Of a stretch of DNA of 29,975 bases, positions 1 through 9,538 are shown piece after piece. Within the stretch, counting starts at the first letter, position 1. Each line of letters starts with the position of its first letter. The stretch lies in the NCBI GenBank assembly GCA_903772945.1, contig CAICTM010001404.1, positions 1 through 29,975 of the forward strand, given 5' to 3'. This stretch comes from Seminavis robusta. Taxonomy: Eukaryota; Bacillariophyta; Bacillariophyceae; Naviculales; Naviculaceae. The notes below the pieces were generated by a model, which was given only the letters and a program-made list of their open reading frames with translations, searched no databases and had not been told where the DNA came from. A program made the translations under genes and the position numbers.

Positions 1-300
1 GCTTCCTGTTCCAAGAAGAGGGAAAATTTTGAGTCTGAAGGGGTTGCAGACGATCTGGAATCTCCCTGTTGTGAAAACTGGGGCTGTGCTGGAGAGGGAG
101 CTTGAAAATGAAGATTATCCCTTTTATCTTTGCTATTGTCATCCTGCCATAATTTCTCCCATGTCGAAGCTTCTAAAGATGAGATCGATGCTGTTTGATG
201 TCCTTTTCCTCTGGAGTAAGCCATTCGTCTGCTAAGGGAGGTGAAGTGTCCTCATCAAATAGAGTCTCGAAGCGTTGGAAGATGCACATGTTGGTCCTCT

Positions 301-1260
301 CTAGAGGTGGTTGATCTTCTGAAGAGTTAAATGTCTCAACCAACCATCATAGACAAGATGGTACTGAGGGAAAGGTATCCGGTTGTAAGGTTGCGGATTA
401 AACCAATATTTTCTGAATGGATAGGTGAGGTGCCAACGTATTGTCCGCTCCTGGACCTGGGCTGCAATTTTGGAATCTTTCATCCTTCACTGGTAAGCCG
501 GGGTGCCAAAACATATGCAGGGCATCCCCATGGATGGCAATTCCTGATCGACTTGCCCATCACTGACAGTTCTGGAAATATCTCAATGGGAGCAATGCCA
601 GTAACTGAATTCGGGGTGTGGTTGTAAAGGTGAGCTGCATGAGAGACTGCCATTGGCCACAGGGATTCATCATAAACTTCCGGCCATAGAAGTGCAGCAT
701 GGGTCATCATTGTTCTAGCTTTGGTTACTACATTTCTAATGGCTCCCTCAGAACCCCTTCTGCATTTTGGCACCGGTCGCAGAATATTTTATTGATTGAT
801 GGTGGTCCCTAAGAGTTTGGACAATATGCGTTGCTTTTGTAGATGCCATTGTCAGTGTGATATGATTGAACCACACCCCATGTTCGGACACATCGCTGTG
901 ATGTTCCTGCCATGATAGAATCAGAAGCATTTAATGTAACTTGGTGGTGGGCAAAGATGACAGCCGATGCAGCATCACAAAATATTGAGGTTCCACAGAA
1001 TTTATTGCTATCTTGTTCTCTTCCGGCAGTATGTAACAATCTCCCTCTGACTCTTGACTCTAATTGATCACTAAAGGTTGTCATACCCGGCTCCAATTGT
1101 TCTTTCTTGAGCGCTCCCTGTTTGTCTGGGAGCTTCTTGGTGACAGTGGTGTGATCATGTTGCCTGACTTGTTTTCCATATTGACAAGCGGCACATTTAG
1201 GATGCTCCCCGACCTTGCTTTCTAAGCAAGCCGAGACCCTTCTTGTCTAAGAAACACCCA
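301..1260 (-). pseudogene. Copia integrase remnant with multiple frameshifts
   Basis: The 5' part encodes a CAACQYGKQ zinc-binding block typical of the Copia pre-integrase domain. It is followed by the catalytic core: FSDQLESRVRGRL (first Asp), HTDNGIYKS (second Asp) and SEGAIRNVVTKARTMM (Glu), which together supply the D,D,E triad. The next block, ALLWPEVYDESLWPMAVSHA followed by YNHTPN, is the conserved Copia integrase C-terminal segment, then PQYHLVYDGW close to 301-400. These pieces lie in at least three reading frames (809-1096, 748-930, 480-773 and 301-483), so frameshifts have accumulated. It is part of the element described for 1-4000 and cannot make an intact enzyme. Confidence 0.85.
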
Positions 1261-1331
1261 ACCCAAGAGATTTGACATGGGAGAATGACAGATTTGATCC
1301 CAACTTGTAATGCCATTGGAGCCAGATTTTG

Positions 1332-1816
1332 TCAAAAATAGAAAGGTTTCGTTTGTTGGTATGTAGAACAAGTCATTGTGTGTAGAGAAGAGAGTGCCTT
1401 TCCCTTTGGAAACAGAGTAAGTCGTGGTAGAAAACTGGAGTCAAACTTCATTTGTATCATTTTCTTTACTCCCGTATGCCTTTCAGCATGGTCGTGGTAG
1501 TCTCTTAAGTGATCGCTGAGTTTGACTGTTTTTGGGTCAAGTCCTTGGTGGGCCAAGAAAGCTTGAGGGCTAGGAGTCTGTTTGGAAGATCAGGATGAAT
1601 AAGTACCTGCTCCCGAAATGAACCAACATTTGCTTGCTCATCCAAAGTCTCCCAATCATTAGTGCCAATGTACTCAATGCTCAGAACTCCAGCTATACCT
1701 CCTAGAATAATTGGTTCGGAAAGCTTTCTGATAGAATTTTGGGTCAACATCACTGAAAGTATTGGTGCAAAAATAGGAACATCAACTATCAACAATAGCA
1801 CTGAAGACATGGGCAA
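1332..1816 (-). pseudogene. Copia protease to pre-integrase remnant
   Basis: The minus strand encodes SEPIILGGIAGVLSIEYIGT, then a segment ending LIHPDLPNRLL. This is the pattern after the active-site Asp in Copia-type retropepsins, where a glycine-rich flap-like strand leads to a PxLPxxLLS motif. A second frame (1332-1556) continues with MIQMKFDSSFLPRLTLFPKG, the spacer before integrase. I did not find the catalytic D-S/T-G triad itself in an open frame, so the protease is broken or truncated at its start. The order relative to the integrase at 301-1260 agrees with one element. Confidence 0.7.
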
Positions 1817-3129
1817 TAAGAAGTGACTTGTGCAAAAGATTCATGGACAGATTGATTGCGTTGTTGGAGAGCCAACATGTGTGGTGCCGTGAGAATGTGT
1901 GTCTTCAGTTCTCACTGCATTGATCGATAGCTTCGAAGCTGTTTTCTAAAGGCAAAATCACTGGAGAGCTGGAAAGATTGTGCCCCAGCGACTGAGTTCC
2001 CAAGACTCAAAGGAGGCCCATCAGCTTGGATCTTGACAGGGTTCTGTTGGCCGGACATTTGCGAGGAAGCCTGGTTTGAGTTGAGGGTTGAGAAGGGACG
2101 ACATAGGTGTCCTTAGGAGTTAATTTATGCTTTACGAAGAGACAATCGGTGTACACAGGTCCGAAAAATCATTTTGGGAATGTACAAGTATGAGTCTGGG
2201 TATGGAACGGGATCAAAATGTTTTGGCCGATTTGAAGCGTGGAAGAACAAGTTTGTTGATGCAAGAGAGCCACTGAAGAATGGTATAACCTATGAACTTT
2301 AGAAGCAAGTTGTAAAACCAAAGAAAAGAAACACACACATCCGCCCGGAGAGATAGTCCAATGAGGATATGATGGGGGAAGATATGGGAGCAGAGGCAAC
2401 ATCAGCCATTTGAGCGGTGAGAATGAAGAAAGTTTGCTCCCTACAAGAATCAGGGCTGGAATCCGAAGTGTATTGATAAATTGTCTGCATAGCAGGATCA
2501 TCTTCTCCCTCCAATACTTGAGAAGGAATAGACCCGAGATATAAAGGCACAAATGGGGCAAAAGATAGGCAATGAGAAACACTATTGACAAGTGTGTTAT
2601 TCTGCCGAAGCATCACATGAAACCCCCATTGAGGTAGCTGAAGAGAGCGGAGATCTCATCAAAACTGAGATCTACTGCTGCAATGTTGACCTGCATGAAT
2701 CGAAAATCATACCACAACATTGGGACTGCGTGATATAAACCATCAGTGGGTTAGAACAGGGACATCATCGCAGCGACATAGGTAATCTCTATGGTTGAAG
2801 AAGCAAGTTTGCCACCAGCAGTGATTGAAGCCGAAGCTGGTAGCGCTGGTCGGTGAGTGCATTGCCCACCAGAAGAGGGTGCTTTGTAAGGAGACTTCCG
2901 GAACCCACGATGTTCACTGGTGAAATGAGCACTGTGCCTTTGGAGAAACCTTCCACAGTCGCGACATATTTAGCAACCTACATTTCCCATTCAACAGAAC
3001 ATAGGTCGTGGTTGGGCATTCATCGGGAATGTTCTCCCTTGGAGGCTGGAAGCAAGCTTGTCTTTAATAAGAGTTGTGAGTTTTGGATTGGTTTCACACT
3101 CAAACCGTTGTCCTTGGGAGCACCTCGCT

Positions 3130-3750
3130 TGGGACATGCTGGATCGTTTCTATAGATGATCAGTAGCTCCACAATCAAAGCAGGCGCCTCCACGAAGGAC
3201 GGGTACCGCCACTGGCTGATCCACTGTTACGATCCTGGTGAGACTCCCAACTTTTGCCTCAACTGCTTTGTCAATTGTGCCTGGAAGGCTTTGGCCTGGG
3301 ATCCCTTGGATCCAAGATGTTGGGCGCTCATAAGTTTTCTGGTGATAGGACCCGATAGAGGGCATCCAAGTCATTCAAAGTGTGCGATGCTTCCAATTGT
3401 TTGTTCCCATAGTTGCTATCAAATCCGTTGATGTCACTCTTGACAACAAGCTCATGACTTTGGATACGAAAGTAGGACAACCACAGCCAAGGAGAACCCC
3501 TCAAAGATTGCTGGTTATTCAGGCATGGGATCACTTTACATAAAGTTTAATCGAATCTCTTGATGATCTTGCTTGCATCGACAAACATACATGGAAACAT
3601 TCTCCCCAGGGAACTTTGGTGATGTCCAAGTGAAGTAGTTTGGCTTTGAGGGTTTCAATCTTACTGAGAGGAAGGTCTGTATATTTTCTGCGAAGAGCCA
3701 AGAGAAGTTGGGGCCCATTGTGTTTGGTCTAGGAACATATGATTTCAATT
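3130..3750 (-). pseudogene. Copia gag remnant with broken zinc knuckle
   Basis: Between 3750 and 3130 the minus strand reads as short gag-like segments in shifting frames, ending in CFDCGATDHL. This has the Cys-x2-Cys-x4-His start of a nucleocapsid zinc knuckle. A stop codon follows at once; the matching downstream residues (RNDPACPKRG) are found in a neighbouring frame, so the knuckle was split by an indel. Segments at 3536-3748 and 3328-3534 are compatible with gag but have no specific motif. The stretch 2299-2616, between this and the protease block, holds an open but unrecognised reading frame that is probably the gag-protease linker. Confidence 0.65.
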
Positions 3751-4000
3751 CTTCTGGAGTGCATCAGTGCAAGAGTTCAAGACAGCCTTTCCCGACCAGG
3801 CAAGGTTGGTTAGATCATACTGGCAAACAGGAAGTTGCTGCAGATCCCCATTGCATCGATGAGTCTGACCCCATTGACTGTGAGATCCTGATGCCATTTT
3901 TCCATCATAGACTCTGAAACCTGTCCAGGAGCAGTGAACATGTTGATTTATTATAGTGTTAGTATTAAGGTCTCCAACAACAAGCTGGAAGACCCTTCCA

Positions 4001-5628
4001 TTCCATGCTCTGTCATCATACTTTCAAAGGCGATAAGAGAGGCTAGACCATGAGACCCAGAAGCATTGGACTCAGTCAGAGTGGAAATAGTAGACTGGTG
4101 GAATCCTTCAGTCCTTTCTTGCATGCAATTCGATAGGCTGGAGTGTGGTGTTGTGTTTCAGATGGTCGTCACCATGGAAACCCCTGAGGCATAGGGTGCT
4201 TTGAGTTCCTTTCCCAGTCCATCTGAGCCAGATCCTGTCCAGGCTCAGTGTGGTTGATACCTCCAAGCGAGGGCTTCTGTAAGCTTGTCTTTTCTTTGGT
4301 TTTCCCAATGTGCTGGAGGAGCTCCTGGAATGAACTGCGGTCAATGGTGCTGCAGTCATGGTTGGAGGATCAGATGGTGGGATGATTGGATCAGATTCAA
4401 AGAAGGCTTGTCTGAAGCCTTGTGGACTGAACAAGGATGCTGATGCGGCGCTGCTGTTGAAGATGAGAAGCTGAGGACAGAGGAAGCGCGTCAAGGTCAT
4501 AAATAATAGATGATGGAATATGGAGGCAGTGAAAAAACAAGAAACAGTGCTGCGGCAACAAGATGAGGAGCGGTGAGCCCGCGCAACAAGAGTGCATGTC
4601 GCGTGTGGATATCCAGTCAATCGAGTCAATCGAAGATGGAATTATGAGCTTTCCAACAGTTCGGCGAATTGATTGTCGTGTCGTTTGAATTACAGCTCGG
4701 CGATCATGTTGAGTGTTATCTTTCGTGTCGACAACTGCAAGCGAGTTCTCTGTCGTTGATCTTTCGCTTGAACAACAACAACAACAACTGCAAGCAGTCA
4801 AACGACCAATGCCGTCCTGGTAAACAGAGACCAACACCAGACAACAACAACACGCGGAGCGATCGATCGCTCGTGTTGTTGTTCTCGTAGGATCTCGAGT
4901 GTGCGTCTCCGTCGAGTTAATGAAAAAGTGAGGAGTTTTCTTCGAAGACATAAGCCATGCATGACTCAGGCAGTTCAAACCGATAATATCGGGTAATAAA
5001 GCATGACTCAAGCATGACCACAGACAAGCCGAGCCTTATTATTGCAGACGGAGCTCATTTTTCGACAGATTCTGTTAACTTCTCGATCGCGACCTCTGTT
5101 ACTCGGCCGATCGATCCATCCATGCTGAAGCTGAGCATGGGAGGCGCTGACGATGGCCTGACTTTACCGGTGATAGAGATAACAGTAGTAGCAGTAGAAT
5201 TAGCAGTCTTAGTAGCGGCTTCTTTAGCGCTTGGCTGATAGTAAAAGGTGGACTCCCATAGGAGTCCAGGGTCCCTATCGCGATTTCGATCAACGACAGG
5301 ATGAAAGGTGGACTCCTGTAGGAGTCCATGGTTGCGATTGCTTACGAGCGAATCAACAACAACAATGTAGCAAGGGGATTGCTTGCGAGCGAATCCAAGG
5401 GAATTAAGTTGCAATAAGGGGAAGGACTACCGATGAAGATAATGAGAGGAAACTCAGGACTCTGCATCAAGGGATAGCTCATTCCATTGACAACCATAAG
5501 GGATAGACATATAAGAATAAGAATGAGTAACATCTCATAACCTCGCATGCTACCATGCGACAATACCATTGTGTACTGATATCTAACGATCTAAGAGATG
5601 TAAAGTTGTATTCCAAATAAGTGAGCAG
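4001..5628. other. Intergenic or element-flanking DNA, no supported gene
   Basis: This 1.6-kb stretch has several open frames of 60-200 codons on both strands, but none shows a recognisable domain. Their composition (Cys/Ser runs from CAA/GTT repeats near 4770-4890) looks non-coding. It may hold the leader or the 5' LTR of the Copia element. Two matching hairpins sit at 5249-5268 and 5309-5328 and are listed separately. Short direct repeats of GCTTxCGAGCGAATC occur near 5339-5354 and 5380-5396. Confidence 0.5.
5249..5328. repeat. Two perfect 8-bp-stem hairpins spaced exactly 60 bp
   Basis: TGGACTCC-CATA-GGAGTCCA at 5249-5268 and TGGACTCC-TGTA-GGAGTCCA at 5309-5328 are perfect inverted repeats with identical 8-bp arms and different 4-nt loops. 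The preceding AAAGG is also shared. Start-to-start distance is 60 bp, so they look like two units of a 60-bp tandem repeat in which the stem has been kept. Confidence 0.85.
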
Positions 5629-7282
5629 TTATTGATTATTTTCTAGAATAAGCCTGCTAATTGTAAAGCTGTAAAGCTGAATTGTAAGCTGTATCCCGTC
5701 GCAATCAGCACATTTGAACATTTCATCTATCGCATGTGTAGCATAGTAGGATCCAAGCTTCTTGGCCATCTCATCGAAGCGAATGAAGACCTGGGAGCCC
5801 TGGGCCAAGCAAACCTGTGAAACCGTGCCTATGGTTGCAGTCAATGTGCAGTGCTGTATGAGATTTGAAGCAATCCAATAATAGGCCACAAGCAAGTGAT
5901 TTTCCATGCTCACCACCCTCCCAATGTGGAACGCCCTCCCACTCAACGTTCCGATGAAAGTGCTGCATAAGGACAGCGCATGAATACACAGTGTAGGGAT
6001 CATCCTTGTATAGTGCCGGGTTGTCTCCATTTTTTCCCCACAACCTGCTTGCAACTGTATGAATGTCCGAGTGCTTCTCAGCAAGGTGTTTCTCATCAAA
6101 GTGGAAAATGGAGTCGTCAATTTCTCCTGTCGTAGACAAAAGAGAGTGTCAGAGTCTGTCAGTCAGTCAAACACAGCAATTGTCTCACCATGGCCACGAA
6201 CCTGTAGCTGGGTCGATATCGTCGCTGAAGAAACGAGACACAGTAGAGTGAGTACAGATGCATGAACAGAATTCAAGCATACCAGAAGTATTGGAGTCTT
6301 GCTCACCTGTAGAAGAAGACAATTGTGTCGTAATAGCTGAAATCCTTGGCACATTTGGTGAGGAGGTGGCATTGCTTGGCCTTGGCATCACTATCAGACA
6401 AGCGGCGCGAACCTTGGCCACGATTCATCTTGCCACGCATGGACCCAACCATTTTGCTGAGATGTGCATGGTCCCCACCAAGAATGGCATTCTGCATATC
6501 CACCAGCTTGCGGTGGCGGTGGCTTGCCTTTGTGTCACCCTCAAAATGTTTGGCGACGTGGTGATGGGATCGAGCATACTGGCCATGGTTGCTCTTGCAG
6601 CTGGGTGGCTCTAGCTTGGTCCGGTGCTTAATCTTGGGATCAGCAGCGTCATGGACAGAAGGAGCTTTCGACTTGGCCTGATCTTCTCCCAAGGAGCGCT
6701 GCTTTTCATGGGGAGATGCCAGCTTCTCTCTGTGCTGGCGTTGTTCCTCCAGAGACTCTTGCATGTAGCCAACAACTTCGGGAGCAATCTCGAGGAATTG
6801 ATCCACCTGAGATTTCGTTTCCTCCAATGTCTCATCCAACCAAGGCTCACCGGTGGGCTTCATGGAATGGATTCTGTCACGCATCGCCACCAAGCCAGCC
6901 AGAGTATCCTCCACTAGCTCAATGCGGGCACCCAAATCTTTAGTCCGAATGACCTCGGCAACATTTTGGAGACTGGAAAGGCTCGCACGAAGCGAGGCGC
7001 GGGGAGATGCCACTCCTTTTGAGGCAAATTTCAGGTTCTTTGAAATCTTGCCCTGGACAGCTGGATTGCCGCTTTCGGTGGAGATGGAAGAGTTCACAGT
7101 ATCTTCAATGGGGCCTTCCTGGGACGCCTGAAGAAGCAGCAGCAGCAAGACAAGACAAGACAAGACATGACGGTTCAGTGAGCAAAGCTGCAACTTGAAT
7201 GTCATGATGGATCAGCTCAACAACTTACCGCAGCGCCTATCACCCAACAGAAAGCACCAACAATGACGCCTGAAAGCTTCAT
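5629..7282 (-). CDS. Secreted protein of unknown function, five exons
   Basis: Proposed exons on the minus strand are 7282-7229, 7127-6307, 6224-6202, 6126-5914 and 5828-5629, giving 436 residues. All introns are GT-AG (101, 82, 75 and 85 bp) and the phases close correctly. Exon 1 encodes MKLSGVIVGAFCWVIGAA, a signal peptide, ending at GTAAGT. The mature protein starts with a helical, probably coiled-coil part (about residues 50-150), then a His/Lys-rich linker (about 150-260). A C-terminal domain starting at CHLLTKCAKDFSYYDTI continues through the 23-bp third exon into IDPATGEIDDSIFHFDEK and ends soon after FKCADCDGIQ. An alternative start at 7205 inside intron 1 (MTFKLQLCSLNRHV, then a Leu-rich core) would give a different signal peptide in the same frame. 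The second intron donor, GTTCGT, is weak. I do not recognise the family. It is divergent from SHQ1. Confidence 0.7.
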
Positions 7283-7805
7283 ACTTGATTCTTTGGTTTA
7301 TTTTGCTCTTCTTGTTCTCTTGCTTCTCGGTCGCTTGCTTCGATCCGACTCGATTCTTGTCACTTATTTGTGGTTAGTTGCTTGCATCTATGAGGAGATA
7401 GTTGATTGCGTCCTTTCGCTGGGCTTTGGATTCCATCTCAACTAAGAGTGCATCTGTGGATCGAGATGCGACTAACTCTGTGCAATGCAATGCGCTGCCG
7501 GATTGTGTCATTTGTGTCCTTCAAAACAAGTGCGCTGGGAAAGTGCTTTGAATTTGGGTTCCAAAGAACACAAGATTCCAAAGATCGTCGTGGAACGTGG
7601 AGAGCAAAGGAGTGCGTGGTCCACGGTACCAGTACCGGTACTGGAACACTGGAACACAAAGATATTGTATGCACGAATGAGACGAGCGAAGCGCACAGCC
7701 ACCACCAAATTCCATGCCATTCACAAAACCTTGCTGCAATAGACGCTGTCTGGGTCTTCTTTACTTCTTCTTTTTTGTTGCAGCAGCAAGCTTTTAAAAT
7801 AGACA
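7283..7805. promoter_or_regulatory. Divergent promoter region with 16-bp palindrome
   Basis: This 523-bp gap separates the start of the secreted protein (minus) from the start of SHQ1 (plus), so it should hold both promoters. It contains a perfect 16-bp palindrome, CCAGTACCGGTACTGG, at 7629-7644, preceded by GGTA. Overlapping open frames on both strands here (for example 7438-7828) have no domain and are most likely chance. No TATA box or other factor site could be assigned. Confidence 0.5.
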
Positions 7806-9494
7806 ATGCCGATAACACCACATTTTGAGATATCCCAAACAGACGACCATGTTATGATTGATATCCTCGTTCCTCATGTGCGAGTTTCTCACGAGTCCTT
7901 GCAAGTGGTGCTGTCAGACGAGAACAAGTGTCTCCATTTCGCGTCTCCTCCCTACCTGCTACTATTGACCTTTCAGCACGCCTTTCAAGAAAATGCCGAA
8001 GACGCATGTGCTCAGTACGATCCTCTTCGATCGTACGGACGAATTGTCTTGAAATTGGCCAAGTTGGAAGCGGGTATTTATTGGGAAGATTTGGACATGG
8101 TGGGGGCACTCATGAAACCTCGAACCAATCTCCAAAGTTTCATCGATGGACAAAATCAGAATCATTCTCCACAAAAATCGACTTGGATCAAAGAGGTTCT
8201 GGAAGCAACGTCAAACCAAGAAGAGTCCACGGAAGGTAACGCTGAGGAGAAGGCCCGAGAAATTGGTTTGGAGACGGGATATGGATTTGCCACAATGTTT
8301 CGAGGAATATTCACTGATTTGGCAAGAGATGGACTGGCACGAGAAATGCTGGAAATTCCCTTGGATACCAGCGATGGAGGCCTGAAATTCTTGGATATTA
8401 ACAAGAATTCCGACAAAGAGATTTCTCACAGACAAAAACGTCTCCAAACTGAGGTTTCCAAATTCTCCGCAGAGAGGTATCTTCAAGATTTTGACATTCA
8501 AGATGATTATCTCTACCAGACCGCCATGCAAATGAGACCGCATTGGAGGGATACAACAACCGACGACGAGACACAGCCATCCAACAATTATTTTACGTCG
8601 CAAGAATCAGCACAGCTATCTTCCATACCTTACCCGCTGCTGCCGCCATGGCGGGAAGGAGACAACGCCACTCCTCTGTGGTTAGGAATCCTGGATCTGC
8701 TGTTTGCCTATTGCTACGATCATTTACTCACAGACGGGGATCCAACCGTCGAATCAGCCTGGAACATTTCCATTCTAAGTTGCAGTTTGAGCTGGCTCGA
8801 GTCCTTCGACCAGGGGGAATGCGTGGCGGATGTTGTGGCACAGTCTATTCGAAGGTCCTTGATTTACCCCTACCTGCGAAATGTCGAATTTGGCGTCTAT
8901 TGCTGGACGCAAGTGTCGCAAATTGTGACAAGTCGTAGATGCATCATTCGCTGCTTGCTACAAGTACGGAAAATACTGGATCAAAGCGAATTGTACTATC
9001 TCGGCAACAAACTCTACATCGACCCCTATTTGGCTTGGTTGCAAGACCCCCGGCGACACAACGATGACAATCTGCTGACCCTTGCCACAGATATCGACGC
9101 GGTGCTCCAAAAACCAAACGATCTGAAAGAGAGGATCGGCATGGACCTTGTCTCCATCGAGAGAGAAGTCTTTGGGGATAGCGATGATGAAATGACCGCG
9201 ACTGGCAGTAGTGAAACAGATAGTTCCGACGATGAAGAGGAGACCACAAGTGACAGTGACGACGACAACAGCGATGATGAGGACGACAGAGAAATATCTG
9301 GTCAATTGGAGACGACCCGACAAGCGAGTGCGAAAAGCCACTCCAAGGATCTTCTGGATGACAACCTGGCATTGGAGAATCCTGCGTCATTGATCGTTAA
9401 CATGACAAAGCTATCAATAAATGGGGAAGAAGATGGTCATGGTGGTTCTTGCCAGGGTGTTGCGCGAAAAAAGCTGATAGAGGAAATCAATTAA
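7806..9494 (+). CDS. SHQ1: SHQ1, H/ACA ribonucleoprotein assembly factor
   Basis: SHQ1 holds dyskerin/Cbf5 before H/ACA snoRNP assembly in the nucleus and cytosol. The 562-residue frame starts with a CS-like (p23 type) domain, residues 1-105: MPITPHFEISQTDDHVMIDI, then VPHVRVS and a later YGRIVLKL strand. The helical SHQ1-specific domain covers about 180-450, with the family blocks YGFATMFRGIF, PLWLGILDLLFAYCYDHL, VESAWNISILSCSLSWLE, RRSLIYPYLRN and ELYYLGNKLYIDPYLAWLQ. A Ser/Asp/Glu-rich acidic tract follows (about 457-498), as in many SHQ1 proteins, then a short tail. The gene has no intron. The ATG at 7806 is chosen because the CS domain begins immediately after it. It is convergent with the gene ending at 9539 or 9739, leaving a very short gap. 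The call is strong. Confidence 0.93.
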   Translation: MPITPHFEISQTDDHVMIDILVPHVRVSHESLQVVLSDENKCLHFASPPYLLLLTFQHAFQENAEDACAQYDPLRSYGRIVLKLAKLEAGIYWEDLDMVGALMKPRTNLQSFIDGQNQNHSPQKSTWIKEVLEATSNQEESTEGNAEEKAREIGLETGYGFATMFRGIFTDLARDGLAREMLEIPLDTSDGGLKFLDINKNSDKEISHRQKRLQTEVSKFSAERYLQDFDIQDDYLYQTAMQMRPHWRDTTTDDETQPSNNYFTSQESAQLSSIPYPLLPPWREGDNATPLWLGILDLLFAYCYDHLLTDGDPTVESAWNISILSCSLSWLESFDQGECVADVVAQSIRRSLIYPYLRNVEFGVYCWTQVSQIVTSRRCIIRCLLQVRKILDQSELYYLGNKLYIDPYLAWLQDPRRHNDDNLLTLATDIDAVLQKPNDLKERIGMDLVSIEREVFGDSDDEMTATGSSETDSSDDEEETTSDSDDDNSDDEDDREISGQLETTRQASAKSHSKDLLDDNLALENPASLIVNMTKLSINGEEDGHGGSCQGVARKKLIEEIN

Positions 9495-9538
9495 CTTGCT
9501 ACCTAATATTGGAGTTGCTTGCCAATGTCTTTTGCACT

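Larger units (their letters stand above)
1..4000 (-). mobile_element. Decayed Ty1/Copia LTR retrotransposon (partial)
   Basis: Reading the minus strand from about 4000 down to 1 gives the Copia order gag, protease, integrase, with reverse transcriptase and RNase H expected beyond position 1. Recognisable pieces are a gag zinc knuckle near 3130-3185, a protease-like block at 1505-1816, an integrase zinc-binding block near 1165-1200 and the integrase core at 480-1096. The pieces lie in different frames and are separated by stops, so the copy is dead. I could not identify a long terminal repeat because one end is outside the window, nor a primer-binding site. The 5' limit is uncertain: the weak gag-like reading fades around 4000, and the leader or 5' LTR could extend into 4000-5600. 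Confidence is high for the family and low for the boundaries. Confidence 0.82.

Noticed and set aside
4397..5011. 204-codon open frame on the minus strand
   Set aside because: Runs of Cys, Ser and Thr come from CAA/GTT simple repeats; no domain, and a poor match to the coding style of neighbours.
5055..5414. 119-codon minus frame with an internal repeat (GLLQESTF / GLLWESTF)
   Set aside because: The repeat is explained by the duplicated hairpins in the DNA; no start context or domain supports a protein.
7438..7828. Overlapping open frames on both strands in the SHQ1 upstream gap
   Set aside because: Both strands are open over the same bases, no domain is present, and the plus frame overlaps the SHQ1 start.
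8944..9390. 148-codon frame opposite the SHQ1 C-terminus
   Set aside because: Lies antisense to a well-supported coding region and mirrors its acidic repeats.
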